Shown here one piece after another: positions 1-6,278 of a DNA stretch of 16,980 nt; the first letter of the stretch is position 1; each line of letters starts with the position of its first letter. The DNA is from an uncultured Methanomethylovorans sp. (GTDB taxonomy: Archaea; Halobacteriota; Methanosarcinia; Methanosarcinales; Methanosarcinaceae). The DNA lies in assembly GCA_937968035.1 (NCBI GenBank), contig CALBTS010000512.1:1-16980 (forward strand), read 5' to 3'. The notes beneath the pieces are model-generated. The model did not search any database, was not told the DNA's origin, and saw nothing but the letters and a program-made list of their open reading frames with translations. The position numbers and the translations under genes were made by a program.

Positions 1-5
1 TGTAG

Positions 6-662
6 TACATTCTTATTTGCGAAAAAACGTACATTGTTATTTGCCGTTTACACCTGCCGTCAAACAAGAAGATTATCATCATGTCGGCAACAATACCCAT
101 ACCTGTCTATCAGAAGTTATTCGGTAACAGGGTTGAAATAATCAACATCAGAGATGTTGAAAACATGGGAACATTAACCCAGTATACAAAGTGGTCATGC
201 TCCCGACATGGGCTTAATCGGTATGTTGGAACAATCAGTAGTATGGTCGGAGATTTGCCAGTAATCACTTTTAATTCCTTTGGCAAACACTTCAGAAATC
301 CAGTTCAGGAAATGTATTATGGCAATTGTAGTGGTTACGACGCTTTGAAAGGTAGAGATATCGCTGTTGTAGGAACCCCACATCATAATAATATTGAGTA
401 CTTCCTGACCGCTAGAGCTCTTGGTATAGATTTTAAGACCACTGATACTACAATGAGCCATCAAAAAATTGAATACAATGGCTTTCGATTTAAATTCAAC
501 TGCTTCGATAATGAAGCTTTAAGAGAAATTCAGCTGGCAATTATAGAATCAGATTTGATACAGGCAATCGGAAGGGCAAGAATATTGAGAACATCTGCTC
601 ATGTGGATTTGTATTCAAATTTCCCTTTGAGGTTAACAGATGAATTTAAGTTTGGACAATAA
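6..662 (+). pseudogene. C-terminal remnant of an SF2-type helicase
   Basis: The open frame runs from codon 6 to the stop at 660-662 and is closed upstream by an in-frame TAG at 3-5. The first ATG (81) cannot be the natural start, because it sits inside what reads as helicase motif III (KKIIIMSAT, serine-alanine-threonine). Near the C-terminus QAIGRARILR resembles SF2 motif VI, followed by a short tail (LYSNFPL). Motifs I and II, the Walker A and B that bind ATP, would lie left of the window or are lost. This is therefore either a truncated or decayed helicase, or a gene broken by a stop or frameshift at the left edge. Helicase assignment rests on these two motifs only. What is upstream cannot be judged. 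It points away from the defence genes and has no obvious partner here. Confidence 0.5.
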
Positions 663-794
663 GATGGCTGAGTTGCCTGTGTTTCAAATCCCACTGAATC
701 TGTAATACGCGGTTCAAATTTATCCTGGCTTCATTTCAGCGCTTTTTTGTCGTGAAATCGAAAACCGAGAAAAATAGATAAAATCATGTTCCCA

Positions 795-818
795 GGATCC
801 GTAAAAGTCAACCTGCAA
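795..818 (+). repeat. Dispersed repeat, copy A (GGATCCG...GTCAACCTGCAA)
   Basis: GGATCCG (795-801) followed by GTCAACCTGCAA (807-818). The same arrangement with one base changed in the second block occurs at 1440-1461, and the second block alone recurs at 5578-5589. Copies A and B lie in the same orientation on either side of the RHH gene pair. The role is unknown; possibilities are an operator, an iteron or a palindromic repeat family. Confidence 0.5.
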
Positions 819-897
819 CTCCAGATTCGGGAATTCAAACTGCAATAGTCCCTGCCATCACTTTCTTGAAGGACATAATAGATATTAACTATTTTTC

Positions 898-950
898 GAA
901 TCGAGGTCGATTCTCATTGAAAAAAAATCTCTCCAAAACCAGTTAAATTG
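898..950 (+). promoter_or_regulatory. Putative operator and -7 element of the RHH gene
   Basis: GAATCG-AGGT-CGATTC (898-913) is a perfect palindrome ending 59 nt before the RHH start codon. RHH repressors usually bind inverted repeats in their own promoter, so this is a natural autoregulatory site. TTAAATTG at 943-950 resembles the TAnnATTG elements found before other genes in this window and lies 22 nt before the ATG. No good -33 TTG is seen at the right distance. Confidence 0.4.
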
Positions 951-972
951 TAATACGGGACTATTTATATAT

Positions 973-1152
973 ATGAGTTCCAAACCGCATAAAATAATTG
1001 TCAGGCTAACTGAACAACAAACCAAATGGCTGATGACTGCCGTAATGCTGGAAGAGCAGAATAAATCTGAAATAATCAGGCGAGCCTTGAACCTTTACTT
1101 AATTGAGACCATTCAACCAGATGAGAAAAACAAGAAACCGACCCGACCATGA
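973..1152 (+). CDS. Ribbon-helix-helix (CopG/Arc-like) DNA-binding protein, 59 aa
   Basis: Short reading frame, ATG 973 to TGA 1150-1152, 59 residues. It has the RHH layout: a basic N-terminal strand (KPHKIIVRLTEQQ, about residues 5-16), a first helix (WLMTAVMLEEQN), a turn with KSE, and a second helix (IIRRALNLYLIE, 34-45). The tail is lysine-rich. RHH proteins dimerise and insert a two-stranded sheet into the major groove. Typical jobs are repressing their own operon, plasmid copy or partition control, relaxosome accessory function, or antitoxin. The following gene begins 4 nt after the stop or overlaps it, so the two are probably co-expressed. A palindrome at 898-913 is a plausible operator. 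The family call is fairly sure; the specific role is not. Confidence 0.75.
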   Translation: MSSKPHKIIVRLTEQQTKWLMTAVMLEEQNKSEIIRRALNLYLIETIQPDEKNKKPTRP

Positions 1153-1156
1153 TAGG

Positions 1157-1390
1157 ATGAGCGAGAATGAGAGAATCAAATACTTTCAGGAAATGGAGAG
1201 TAAACTTTCGTATTTGTCCTCTACAGACCAACATCTTCTGAACTTCGCCAAGGACTTTTTAAATACCCTGAATCTTTCCAATGCCAAGAGTGGTGACACT
1301 GTACAAATGGGCCCTTTGGATATAAGATTGCTGGAATACCTCATAATTTCAATCATCGTGAGTTATCAAGACGCCATGAGGAATTCATAA
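1157..1390 (+). CDS. Small helical protein downstream of the RHH gene
   Basis: The 77-residue product from ATG 1157 is predicted helical throughout: charged N-terminus, then YFQEMESKLSYLSSTDQHL and LNFAKDFLNTLNL, and a hydrophobic C-terminal helix (LLEYLIISIIVSY). I do not recognise the family. An earlier in-frame ATG at 1121 would add 12 mostly basic residues and overlap the RHH gene by 32 nt. I prefer 1157 because it follows the RHH stop by 4 nt, as in coupled genes. The position after an RHH gene would suit a toxin-antitoxin partner or a mobilisation or partition accessory protein, but nothing in the sequence picks one of these. Confidence 0.6.
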   Translation: MSENERIKYFQEMESKLSYLSSTDQHLLNFAKDFLNTLNLSNAKSGDTVQMGPLDIRLLEYLIISIIVSYQDAMRNS

Positions 1391-1439
1391 CAGGCCAATC
1401 CTTCTTTGATGGATATTTTCACTTCCTGGGCTTGTCCTG

Positions 1440-1461
1440 GGATCCGAATGTCAATCTGCAA
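1440..1461 (+). repeat. Dispersed repeat, copy B
   Basis: GGATCCG (1440-1446) and GTCAATCTGCAA (1450-1461), the same order and orientation as copy A at 795-818, with a spacer shorter by two bases. It lies 50 nt after the stop of the small helical gene. The surroundings are rich in CCWGG pentamers (1425, 1436, 1496, 1546, 1624). Confidence 0.5.
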
Positions 1462-1602
1462 AGAAGTTTCAAAAGTCAAGGAGTTATTTTAACAACCAGG
1501 CCTTGTCTTGCAGTTTGAGTTCTCGAAATACCATGAGCGATCAGCCCTGGGCCAAGACAGAAAGAATCACACGGCCAGATTTATGGGATTTGTCTCCCAT
1601 GG

Positions 1603-2109
1603 TCATCTTAGTTTAACCACATTCCTGGTGAGAAGATGTTTCAGACATGGCTCCGTCCATTTGTCGGCAAATTCACGACTCTCCTTCTCTAGTGGATTTT
1701 GGTCATATCCGAATTTCAATGAATAGTATTCATATTTGGAGTATTCCTTCATATTTGTCTGATGCTGAATGTAGTGATTGACTTCATGCAAGGTTATCCC
1801 AACAATTGAAGCAGCGTCCGTCGCATTCTTCACATAGATGATGATTTTGTGGTTATCATAGACACCAAGAAATCTTCTGTGCCTGTAATATGAGATGGCG
1901 AATGATGGAAATTGGCGAATCTTCTTCTCGTATAATATGTCATTCGTGAACCAGATTGTCTCCTGGATCAACTCTCTGTAACCAACATTTGTAATCCATT
2001 CCTTTTCCCTGAGGAGGGAAAGAATGTCGGAAACAATGTCTATCAACAAATAGAAAAACAATCCAAGGATAATTGGTAATGGTACTTCGGCCGATAAATC
2101 CATACACAT
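1603..2109 (-). CDS. Membrane-anchored zinc-metallopeptidase-like protein (HExxH)
   Basis: The 168-residue product has one N-terminal hydrophobic segment (about residues 9-33, PLPIILGLFFYLLIDIV) and a zincin signature, HEVNH, at 108-112 with a further His at 116. Downstream NPLEKESREFADKW (138-151) supplies glutamates for a third zinc ligand, as in several small HExxH families. I infer a membrane-tethered, cytoplasmic-facing metallopeptidase or an inactive relative; substrate unknown. It starts at ATG 2109; a second ATG at 2103 is equally possible. The gene stands alone on the minus strand, with its own promoter-like element at 2120-2133. HExxH proteins of mobile elements can act on regulators (ImmA/IrrE type), but no partner regulator is adjacent, so this role is only a possibility. 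Confidence 0.6.
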   Translation of the reverse strand: MCMDLSAEVPLPIILGLFFYLLIDIVSDILSLLREKEWITNVGYRELIQETIWFTNDILYEKKIRQFPSFAISYYRHRRFLGVYDNHKIIIYVKNATDAASIVGITLHEVNHYIQHQTNMKEYSKYEYYSLKFGYDQNPLEKESREFADKWTEPCLKHLLTRNVVKLR

Positions 2110-2119
2110 TTATTAAAAA

Positions 2120-2133
2120 GGGCCGCAAATTTA
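2120..2133 (-). promoter_or_regulatory. Putative -7 element with GCGGCCC core, metallopeptidase gene
   Basis: Reading the minus strand, TAAATTTG matches the Bacteroidota -7 consensus TAnnTTTG and runs straight into GCGGCCC, then a T-rich leader to the ATG. The -33 TTG is not evident. The same core sits before the integrase gene and, with one change, before the gene at 16276. Confidence 0.45.
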
Positions 2134-2409
2134 TTAAGTTCAGCTAGAGATGCACCAGCCCTCTAATAATTTCCAAGCATAGAATCCAATCTTGGCATAT
2201 CAACAGGAATCATTATCCCTAGATCTTAAAACTCAAACTACAATAAAAGTTGGTGAACTTATGCTCTAACTTATACTTTGTACAGAAGTCGGAGTTCCCA
2301 AAATTCTGGTTTTGATTGGGCCACAAAGCCTTATGCCTTTCAGGGTGTAAAATGCTGAATTTCAGCTTATATTTTCATTAAACCATGCGGCAAGTATAAG
2401 ATAAAGCTG

Positions 2410-2423
2410 TATCATTGCGGCCC
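2410..2423 (+). promoter_or_regulatory. Putative -7 element with GCGGCCC core, integrase gene
   Basis: TATCATTG (2410-2417) fused to GCGGCCC (2417-2423), followed by a T/A-rich leader to ATG 2443. Distance from the -7 end to the ATG is similar to other promoters in the window. No TTG is found at about 20 nt upstream, so the promoter may need an activator or be weak. Confidence 0.4.
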
Positions 2424-2442
2424 ATTTTTAAAACCATAGATC

Positions 2443-3033
2443 ATGAGCTTACAGGGTCAAAGAACAACGACATCGGCAATGGACTGGAATGACTTCCGTT
2501 CACTTGTCGCAAAACTCGAACGAGACAATGAATTCAAATTTTGTCTTTTGATTTCAATTGGCTGCTTCACAGGTTTGAGGATTGGTGACTTATTACAATT
2601 AAGATTCAGCCAATTCGAAGGTTCAGAAATCTTGACTGTTCAAGAGAGAAAGACAAAGAAGGTTCGTCGAATTAAAATTAACCCAGACCTCCGAGCAATA
2701 GTTGAGCGGGTCAAAGGTAAAATGGGGGTAAAAGACAGCTCCCAATACATATTCCTCAACAGGTTCTCCGTAAAACCCATCGATCAATCTTATGCGAATG
2801 TCCGCTTAAAGGAAATCTTCAAGAAGTACGATGTTCCGATTGAAGGTAATATTTCATCTCACCTGTTTCGTAAAACATTAGGAAACAGAGTACTGAGATT
2901 GAATAACTATTCCAACGAAGCTGTCATACTGTTAATGGAACTTTTCAGCCATAGTAGTCCTTCAACGACGAGACGCTACTTGGGGCTGCGAGAGAAGGAA
3001 ATTCTTGACATCTATGATAACCTGAGTTTATGA
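2443..3033 (+). CDS. Tyrosine recombinase / integrase, catalytic core only
   Basis: A 196-residue site-specific recombinase of the lambda-integrase superfamily. It shows the catalytic residues in order: Arg in TGLRIGDLL, Lys in the beta-hairpin ERKTKKVRR, HLFR (the HxxR motif) in SSHLFRKTLGN, His in LFSHSS, and the nucleophile Tyr in TTRRYLGL. It lacks the usual N-terminal arm and SAM-like core-binding domain, since full-length enzymes are near 300-400 residues. Short core-only integrases occur as intact small proteins in Bacteroidota elements, so this need not be truncated. It has its own promoter-like element, and its TGA overlaps an ATG at 3030. It probably moves or resolves the element that carries this island; no att site could be defined by eye. 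Confidence 0.85.
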   Translation: MSLQGQRTTTSAMDWNDFRSLVAKLERDNEFKFCLLISIGCFTGLRIGDLLQLRFSQFEGSEILTVQERKTKKVRRIKINPDLRAIVERVKGKMGVKDSSQYIFLNRFSVKPIDQSYANVRLKEIFKKYDVPIEGNISSHLFRKTLGNRVLRLNNYSNEAVILLMELFSHSSPSTTRRYLGLREKEILDIYDNLSL

Positions 3034-3092
3034 GATCTAGATCAAGCATTGGTTGTGGAAATAGAAAGACAAATAATCAAATCAACTGTAAT

Positions 3093-3497
3093 ATGGAAAA
3101 GACAATGAACAAGGTGATACCAATTAATAGTATTGCATTTCTATGGGAAAGCCAGGCCAGACAGTACCCCAAAAATGGAACGGGTATTACTTACTTCAAG
3201 GGGGAATTTGAGGATAACACTTGGGTAGATTGTCTGCTCTATTATGGGTATGACAATAAACTGCATGGAATTTTAAATCACTACCCATGCGAGATACCAC
3301 CATACCAGAAGGCGGGAAGTGTTAATATTCAAATCCGACCTGACAGAAGAAGGAAAGGTATTGCAACCGCCCTACTCGACGAGGCGATTAAAAGATTCAA
3401 TATTAATCTTGAGATACAAGAATATACTCCTGATGGTGAGAAATTTATTAAAAAATACAAGAGGTCATCACGAATATACAAAATTGCTCATCGGTGA
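3093..3497 (+). CDS. GNAT-like N-acetyltransferase
   Basis: The second half has the acetyl-CoA-binding signature of GNAT enzymes: a strand (VNIQIRP) leading into RRRKGIATALLDEAIKRF, which contains the R/Q-x-x-G-x-A/G motif A. The product from ATG 3093 is 134 residues, the usual size for a single GNAT domain. The frame is open back to an ATG at 3030 overlapping the integrase stop (ATGA). That longer form would add 21 low-complexity residues, so I prefer 3093, with 3108 also possible. The C-terminus (KKYKRSSRIYKIAHR) is basic, like phage-type GNAT proteins. The acceptor substrate is unknown. It follows the integrase closely and may be co-transcribed with it. Confidence 0.6.
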   Translation: MEKTMNKVIPINSIAFLWESQARQYPKNGTGITYFKGEFEDNTWVDCLLYYGYDNKLHGILNHYPCEIPPYQKAGSVNIQIRPDRRRKGIATALLDEAIKRFNINLEIQEYTPDGEKFIKKYKRSSRIYKIAHR

Positions 3498-3544
3498 TTT
3501 GGCTCTTCCCCTCAGCTTATTGTCAAGTAATCTTCCTTGAATAA

Positions 3545-4078
3545 ATGAGTCCCCTGCAGAATGACTTTGAGAAGAAGTTAACCGAATTGGGATTGAGTTA
3601 CGGTGTTCATAATGATGCCTTATATACAATTTTAAACAAACAGGTCGGGGCAAATGCGATTACTGTCCGATTGATAAACTCATTACCCATAAATAAACAA
3701 ATCCATTGCAGTAATAATGGCAATGATGTTCAGGCAGTCGGAAGGTTCAAATTTAACCTTTCATCATCTGGCCTTGATCCTGACATCCTTGGTCTTGCTT
3801 TCAAAAATACCCTCAAAAACCGAGTTGAATTCATCCTTGTTCCGTTACAAGAGTTCCTGAGAAGGCGAGTTAAGACGAATCCCAGTAGTGTCTATCATAA
3901 AAGGGTGGTGATGACAATATGGCTTTTTGAAAATGGACATACCTACGACACAACAAATATATCCCCTGAAGGAGAATGGTTTTATTTGAGCCAAGGTGTG
4001 AACGGGAGAATGGTAGATAACTCAGAATCTGATTACTCTGAGTTTTTGAATAACTGGCATTGGATAACAGACAGATGA
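3545..4078 (+). CDS. Uncharacterised 177-aa protein
   Basis: I do not recognise the family. The sequence looks like a globular alpha/beta protein: a helical N-terminus, then a strand-rich section with FKFNLSSSGLDPDILGLAF and VEFILVPLQEFLRRRV, and an aromatic C-terminus ending in FLNNWHWITDR. The pattern of a strand with an acidic residue followed by a 'filVPlqef' strand is reminiscent of nuclease-like folds with a PD-(D/E)xK core, but no complete catalytic triad can be assigned. It starts 47 nt after the GNAT-like gene on the same strand and is followed by a short palindrome and T-run, so it probably ends the integrase transcript. Confidence 0.55.
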   Translation: MSPLQNDFEKKLTELGLSYGVHNDALYTILNKQVGANAITVRLINSLPINKQIHCSNNGNDVQAVGRFKFNLSSSGLDPDILGLAFKNTLKNRVEFILVPLQEFLRRRVKTNPSSVYHKRVVMTIWLFENGHTYDTTNISPEGEWFYLSQGVNGRMVDNSESDYSEFLNNWHWITDR

Positions 4079-4110
4079 AATCATTCACCCTTGAATTTTG
4101 ACCCATAAAG

Positions 4111-4126
4111 AATCGGCCGATTTTTT
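4111..4126 (+). terminator. Possible intrinsic terminator after the 177-aa gene
   Basis: AATCGGCCGATT is a perfect 12-bp palindrome (4 bp stem with GGCC loop) running directly into six T (4121-4126), 32 nt after the preceding stop codon. The stem is short, so termination would be weak. Confidence 0.4.
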
Positions 4127-4151
4127 GTTTATTGCAGCTTGAGATCATGAA

Positions 4152-4182
4152 AGCCTCCGACTCTATTGTGTAGAGGTCGGCT
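4152..4182 (-). terminator. Hairpin at the 3' end of the HTH gene
   Basis: CCGACTCTA (4157-4165) pairs with TAGAG-G-TCGG (4171-4180) around a 5-nt loop, nine pairs with one bulged G. It overlaps the stop codon of the minus-strand HTH gene (4163-4165). No strong T-run follows on the minus strand, so it may protect the mRNA end rather than terminate. Confidence 0.3.
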
Positions 4183-5287
4183 GTTGTATCAATTCCTGAA
4201 ATATATCTTTCTTATCCTTCTCGGTGAATATATCGTCCACACCATTGATTAACGGATCAAACCAGTCAATTTTATGTCTAGCCCAATCCACCCACTTTGC
4301 GAATTCTTCCGTGTCCAGCCCCTTTTTGTATGTGTGAGATTCAACCTGAAATAGGTAATTCCTCATAATGTTGGCCTGATGTAGCCGATTGGCGAGTTTG
4401 TACAAAGATTTGAAATCCAACAATTCCTTTTCCTTTCGTGCTCTGGCCTCTTTTTCTATACTTAGTTGTTCCTGCCGTTCCTTTTCTTGGATTTCTGCCT
4501 CCACATGCCAATCATACCATTTCTTTCCCTCGGCTTCCAGTTTTTCTATAATGGAATCTATTTTTTCTTCGATTAATTTTCTCCCATCACTAACAGTTTT
4601 GAGCTCATAATTGCCGATTTGAAATGTAAACCTTCCTGTCGATTCGAGTTCCCTTGAACCATATCTCTCCCTTGGTTTATCTGAAACCTTATGGATCTCC
4701 CGTAGCCTCATTCCAACCTCCTGACCATAGATCACGGCTTCTGTACCCTTCCAGCCAAATGAAATAGAATGTCCTCTGGATTTCAGGACTTTAATAACCG
4801 TGTCAAAGATTCTCAGGGCTCTACTTAAGTTAGAATATTGTACATCGATACTCAGAACCTTTACTCCTTGGAGAAGCCTTACACTGCCCGCCCATGGTCG
4901 TCCTTTGTTTGCTTCATAGTAGTCCTTAGCATCCAAAGTGAGTTGATCAGGATTTGTTAACCTTTCTGGCACTTGAAATTGAGGATGTGTGATACATTGG
5001 TTGGAAGAAATAACAGGGTCTTTAAAGATGTCAGGATCTCCTTGTTCTTTTTGAAATAACTCGACCTGATTTTCACCTGAATAGTCCAACGGAAGTGGAA
5101 TGATCTCTGTTGTAATACCCCACCTGAGTTTCGACCAATATCCGCCAGAAGGGATAGGAATTTCCATGTTATGGTAAATCTTCCGTAGGTCTTCATAATT
5201 TACTTTAAGTTTCTCTGATATAGAGGTCAAAGGTTCCTCCTTGACCATTTCGTAGAGTTCATTACGGGTGAGTGTAATCTTTTTCAT
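4163..5287 (-). CDS. HTH and coiled-coil protein, unknown function
   Basis: The 374-residue product starts at ATG 5287; an upstream in-frame TTG at 5308 is unlikely. The N-terminus (LYEMVKEEPLTSISEKLKV, then MEIPIPSGGYWSKL) is a helix-turn-helix-like segment. It closely resembles the start of a widespread uncharacterised family on islands and plasmids that reads 'LYELVWSEPMTKVAERFGVS ... IPVPPRGYW'. The middle part is alpha/beta, followed by a long charged coiled coil (about residues 245-300, rich in E, K, Q) and a Trp-rich tail (WVDWARHKIDWFDPL). DNA binding is inferred from the N-terminus; the rest has no known activity. A palindrome 87 nt upstream (5374-5397) could be its operator. The gene ends in a hairpin. 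Confidence 0.65.
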   Translation of the reverse strand: MKKITLTRNELYEMVKEEPLTSISEKLKVNYEDLRKIYHNMEIPIPSGGYWSKLRWGITTEIIPLPLDYSGENQVELFQKEQGDPDIFKDPVISSNQCITHPQFQVPERLTNPDQLTLDAKDYYEANKGRPWAGSVRLLQGVKVLSIDVQYSNLSRALRIFDTVIKVLKSRGHSISFGWKGTEAVIYGQEVGMRLREIHKVSDKPRERYGSRELESTGRFTFQIGNYELKTVSDGRKLIEEKIDSIIEKLEAEGKKWYDWHVEAEIQEKERQEQLSIEKEARARKEKELLDFKSLYKLANRLHQANIMRNYLFQVESHTYKKGLDTEEFAKWVDWARHKIDWFDPLINGVDDIFTEKDKKDIFQELIQQPTSTQ

Positions 5288-5373
5288 CTTAGTTTGATTA
5301 TTAGTCAATGAATTCAGTGTAAATTAGTATTGTTTTCTGCTGTTCGATTCAAAAGTAGGTTAATAGAAAATAT

Positions 5374-5397
5374 TTCATTTGAGTATAATCAAATGAA
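5374..5397. promoter_or_regulatory. Operator-like inverted repeat upstream of the HTH gene
   Basis: TTCATTTGA-gtataa-TCAAATGAA is a perfect 9-bp inverted repeat with a 6-nt spacer, and extends as ATATT on both sides if one base is bulged. It could be a dimeric regulator site for the HTH gene or the outer edge of the structured region. Confidence 0.45.
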
Positions 5398-5439
5398 TAT
5401 TAGATACTTGAGAGTATTTTTTCAACAGACAGTTGACTT

Positions 5440-5510
5440 GGAGGCGGTACTTCCATCCTCACATCGAGGAAATGCAGCGAGATAATTTCAAGAGTATCGC
5501 CTCCTTTTTT
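5440..5510 (+). ncRNA. Candidate small structured RNA with terminator-like end
   Basis: GGAGGCGGTAC (5440-5450) pairs over all 11 positions, one as G-U, with GTATCGCCTCC (5494-5504), and six T follow directly (5505-5510). Inside is a second perfect hairpin, TCCTC-acatc-GAGGA (5456-5470). A GC-rich closing stem followed by U6 is the shape of an intrinsic terminator or the end of a small RNA. No matching gene lies just upstream on the plus strand, which favours an independent RNA. No promoter could be assigned with confidence. Confidence 0.4.
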
Positions 5511-5559
5511 CAGTTGTAATTTGAGATCTCCAGATTTGCGATCTGGGTTGCGCAACTGA
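5510..5559. repeat. Nested hairpin
   Basis: Outer stem TCAGTTG (5510-5516) with CAACTGA (5553-5559); inner perfect hairpin CCAGAT-ttgcg-ATCTGG (5530-5546). A 10-bp palindrome GTTGCGCAAC (5547-5556) offers an alternative fold. It directly follows the T-run of the preceding hairpin. Confidence 0.4.
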
Positions 5560-5577
5560 GTCATTTGCCTTGGGAAT

Positions 5578-5634
5578 GTCAATCTGCAACACAACATATT
5601 GAGAAGGTTGACAGGTAAGAATATGCAGATTGAC
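5578..5634. repeat. 11-bp inverted repeat built from the dispersed motif
   Basis: GTCAATCTGCA (5578-5588) and TGCAGATTGAC (5624-5634) are perfect inverted copies 35 nt apart. The left arm is the same motif as in repeats A and B (795-818, 1440-1461), so this is the third and fourth occurrence in the window. Confidence 0.55.
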
Positions 5635-5880
5635 TTTATCACATACTTGAACTCCGCTCCCCCCCGTCCCAGGGGAGGCTGCTACGGTGGGCTTCCCTAG
5701 GGTATCCCTTATTAATATACTGACTTTCTGTTAGTTAGACCCAAGAACAGTATCTCAAAGAAAAATTTTGCCCAGAAATGTTGAAAAATCTGACTTAGTG
5801 GATTTGTCAATTAAAAATTTTTGGCAAAAAATGCTGGAATTTCAGATTAACCTACTGTCAAATAAACTTCAGATCGAGGG

Positions 5881-6123
5881 TTATGATTGGAGGTACTTTA
5901 TGTCCTTCTCAACCTTCAGTTTTCGAGCTTGCTCTTCAGTGAGACCAATAAACTCATCCTCTATAAATGAGAGTTCATCGGGGTAAAATTCGAATATGGT
6001 TTTTTTACTGCCATCGTCGAATTGGACTATTACTTGGGGCATTGGGTCGAGCATTCCTTCGGGCATAGGTCTGGGGTAGGGCTCGATAGTGCATTTGACT
6101 ACTACTGATTTATTATTGCTCAT
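5881..6123 (-). CDS. Small uncharacterised acidic protein, 80 aa
   Basis: The 80-residue product starts at ATG 6123. It appears as a compact beta-rich N-terminal half (SVVVKCTIEPYPRP, then PQVIVQFDDGSKKTIFEFYP) followed by an acidic helical C-terminus (DELSFIEDEFIGLTEEQARK). I do not know the family. A good -7 element (TACATTTG) precedes it, so it is probably transcribed separately from the GHKL operon that ends 155 nt upstream. The coherent sequence and the promoter support a real gene. No function can be stated. Confidence 0.55.
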   Translation of the reverse strand: MSNNKSVVVKCTIEPYPRPMPEGMLDPMPQVIVQFDDGSKKTIFEFYPDELSFIEDEFIGLTEEQARKLKVEKDIKYLQS

Positions 6124-6148
6124 TTCTCCACTGGTTCAGCTTGTCCAG

Positions 6149-6156
6149 CAAATGTA
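6149..6156 (-). promoter_or_regulatory. Putative -7 element for the 80-aa gene
   Basis: On the minus strand TACATTTG is an exact match to TAnnTTTG, ending 25 nt before ATG 6123, the same spacing as other promoters here. The -33 region is not a clear TTG. Confidence 0.4.
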
Positions 6157-6278
6157 ATTATTAAAGAAAGAAAAAGGAAGTGATAATTAAACGGACTTCA
6201 CTATAGCGTTCTTTTTGAACATTTATTTAGGCAGGCTGAAACATTAATGCAACTGGCACATTCATGGCATAAAATCAA

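Larger units (their letters stand above)
663..972. other. Intergenic stretch with repeat and operator-like palindrome
   Basis: I see no convincing gene between the helicase remnant and the RHH gene. It holds one copy of the dispersed GTCAAYCTGCAA repeat (795-818), a perfect 16-bp palindrome (898-913), and an imperfect hairpin near 734-759 (ATTTCA ... TGAAAT). Confidence 0.5.
2110..2442. other. Divergent intergenic region, metallopeptidase / integrase
   Basis: No gene seen. The region carries outward promoter-like sites for both flanking genes with the same core (TTGCGGCCC), at 2120-2133 (minus) and 2410-2423 (plus). It also has a perfect inverted repeat GCTGAA-T-TTCAGC (2354-2366) and a CTTATA ... 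TATAAG pair (2366-2371 / 2395-2400), which could be recombinase binding sites or operators. Confidence 0.45.
5288..5880. other. Structured non-coding region with a series of inverted repeats
   Basis: About 590 nt with no gene I would defend. In order it contains: inverted repeat 5374-5397, a long hairpin 5440-5504 with T6, a nested hairpin 5510-5559, an 11-bp inverted repeat 5578-5588/5624-5634, a GC hairpin CTCCCC/GGGGAG (5657-5662/5672-5677) next to a run of seven C, and the palindrome CCCTAGGG (5695-5702). An 80-codon minus-strand frame across it was rejected. The arrangement suggests small RNAs, a replication or transfer origin, or regulatory DNA. Confidence 0.5.

Noticed and set aside
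1508..1726. 72-codon plus-strand frame
   Set aside because: Antisense to the end of the HExxH gene, with no coherent protein features.
5400..5642. 80-codon minus-strand frame in the structured region
   Set aside because: It overlies at least four inverted repeats, has an unlikely composition, and no neighbour or promoter supports it.
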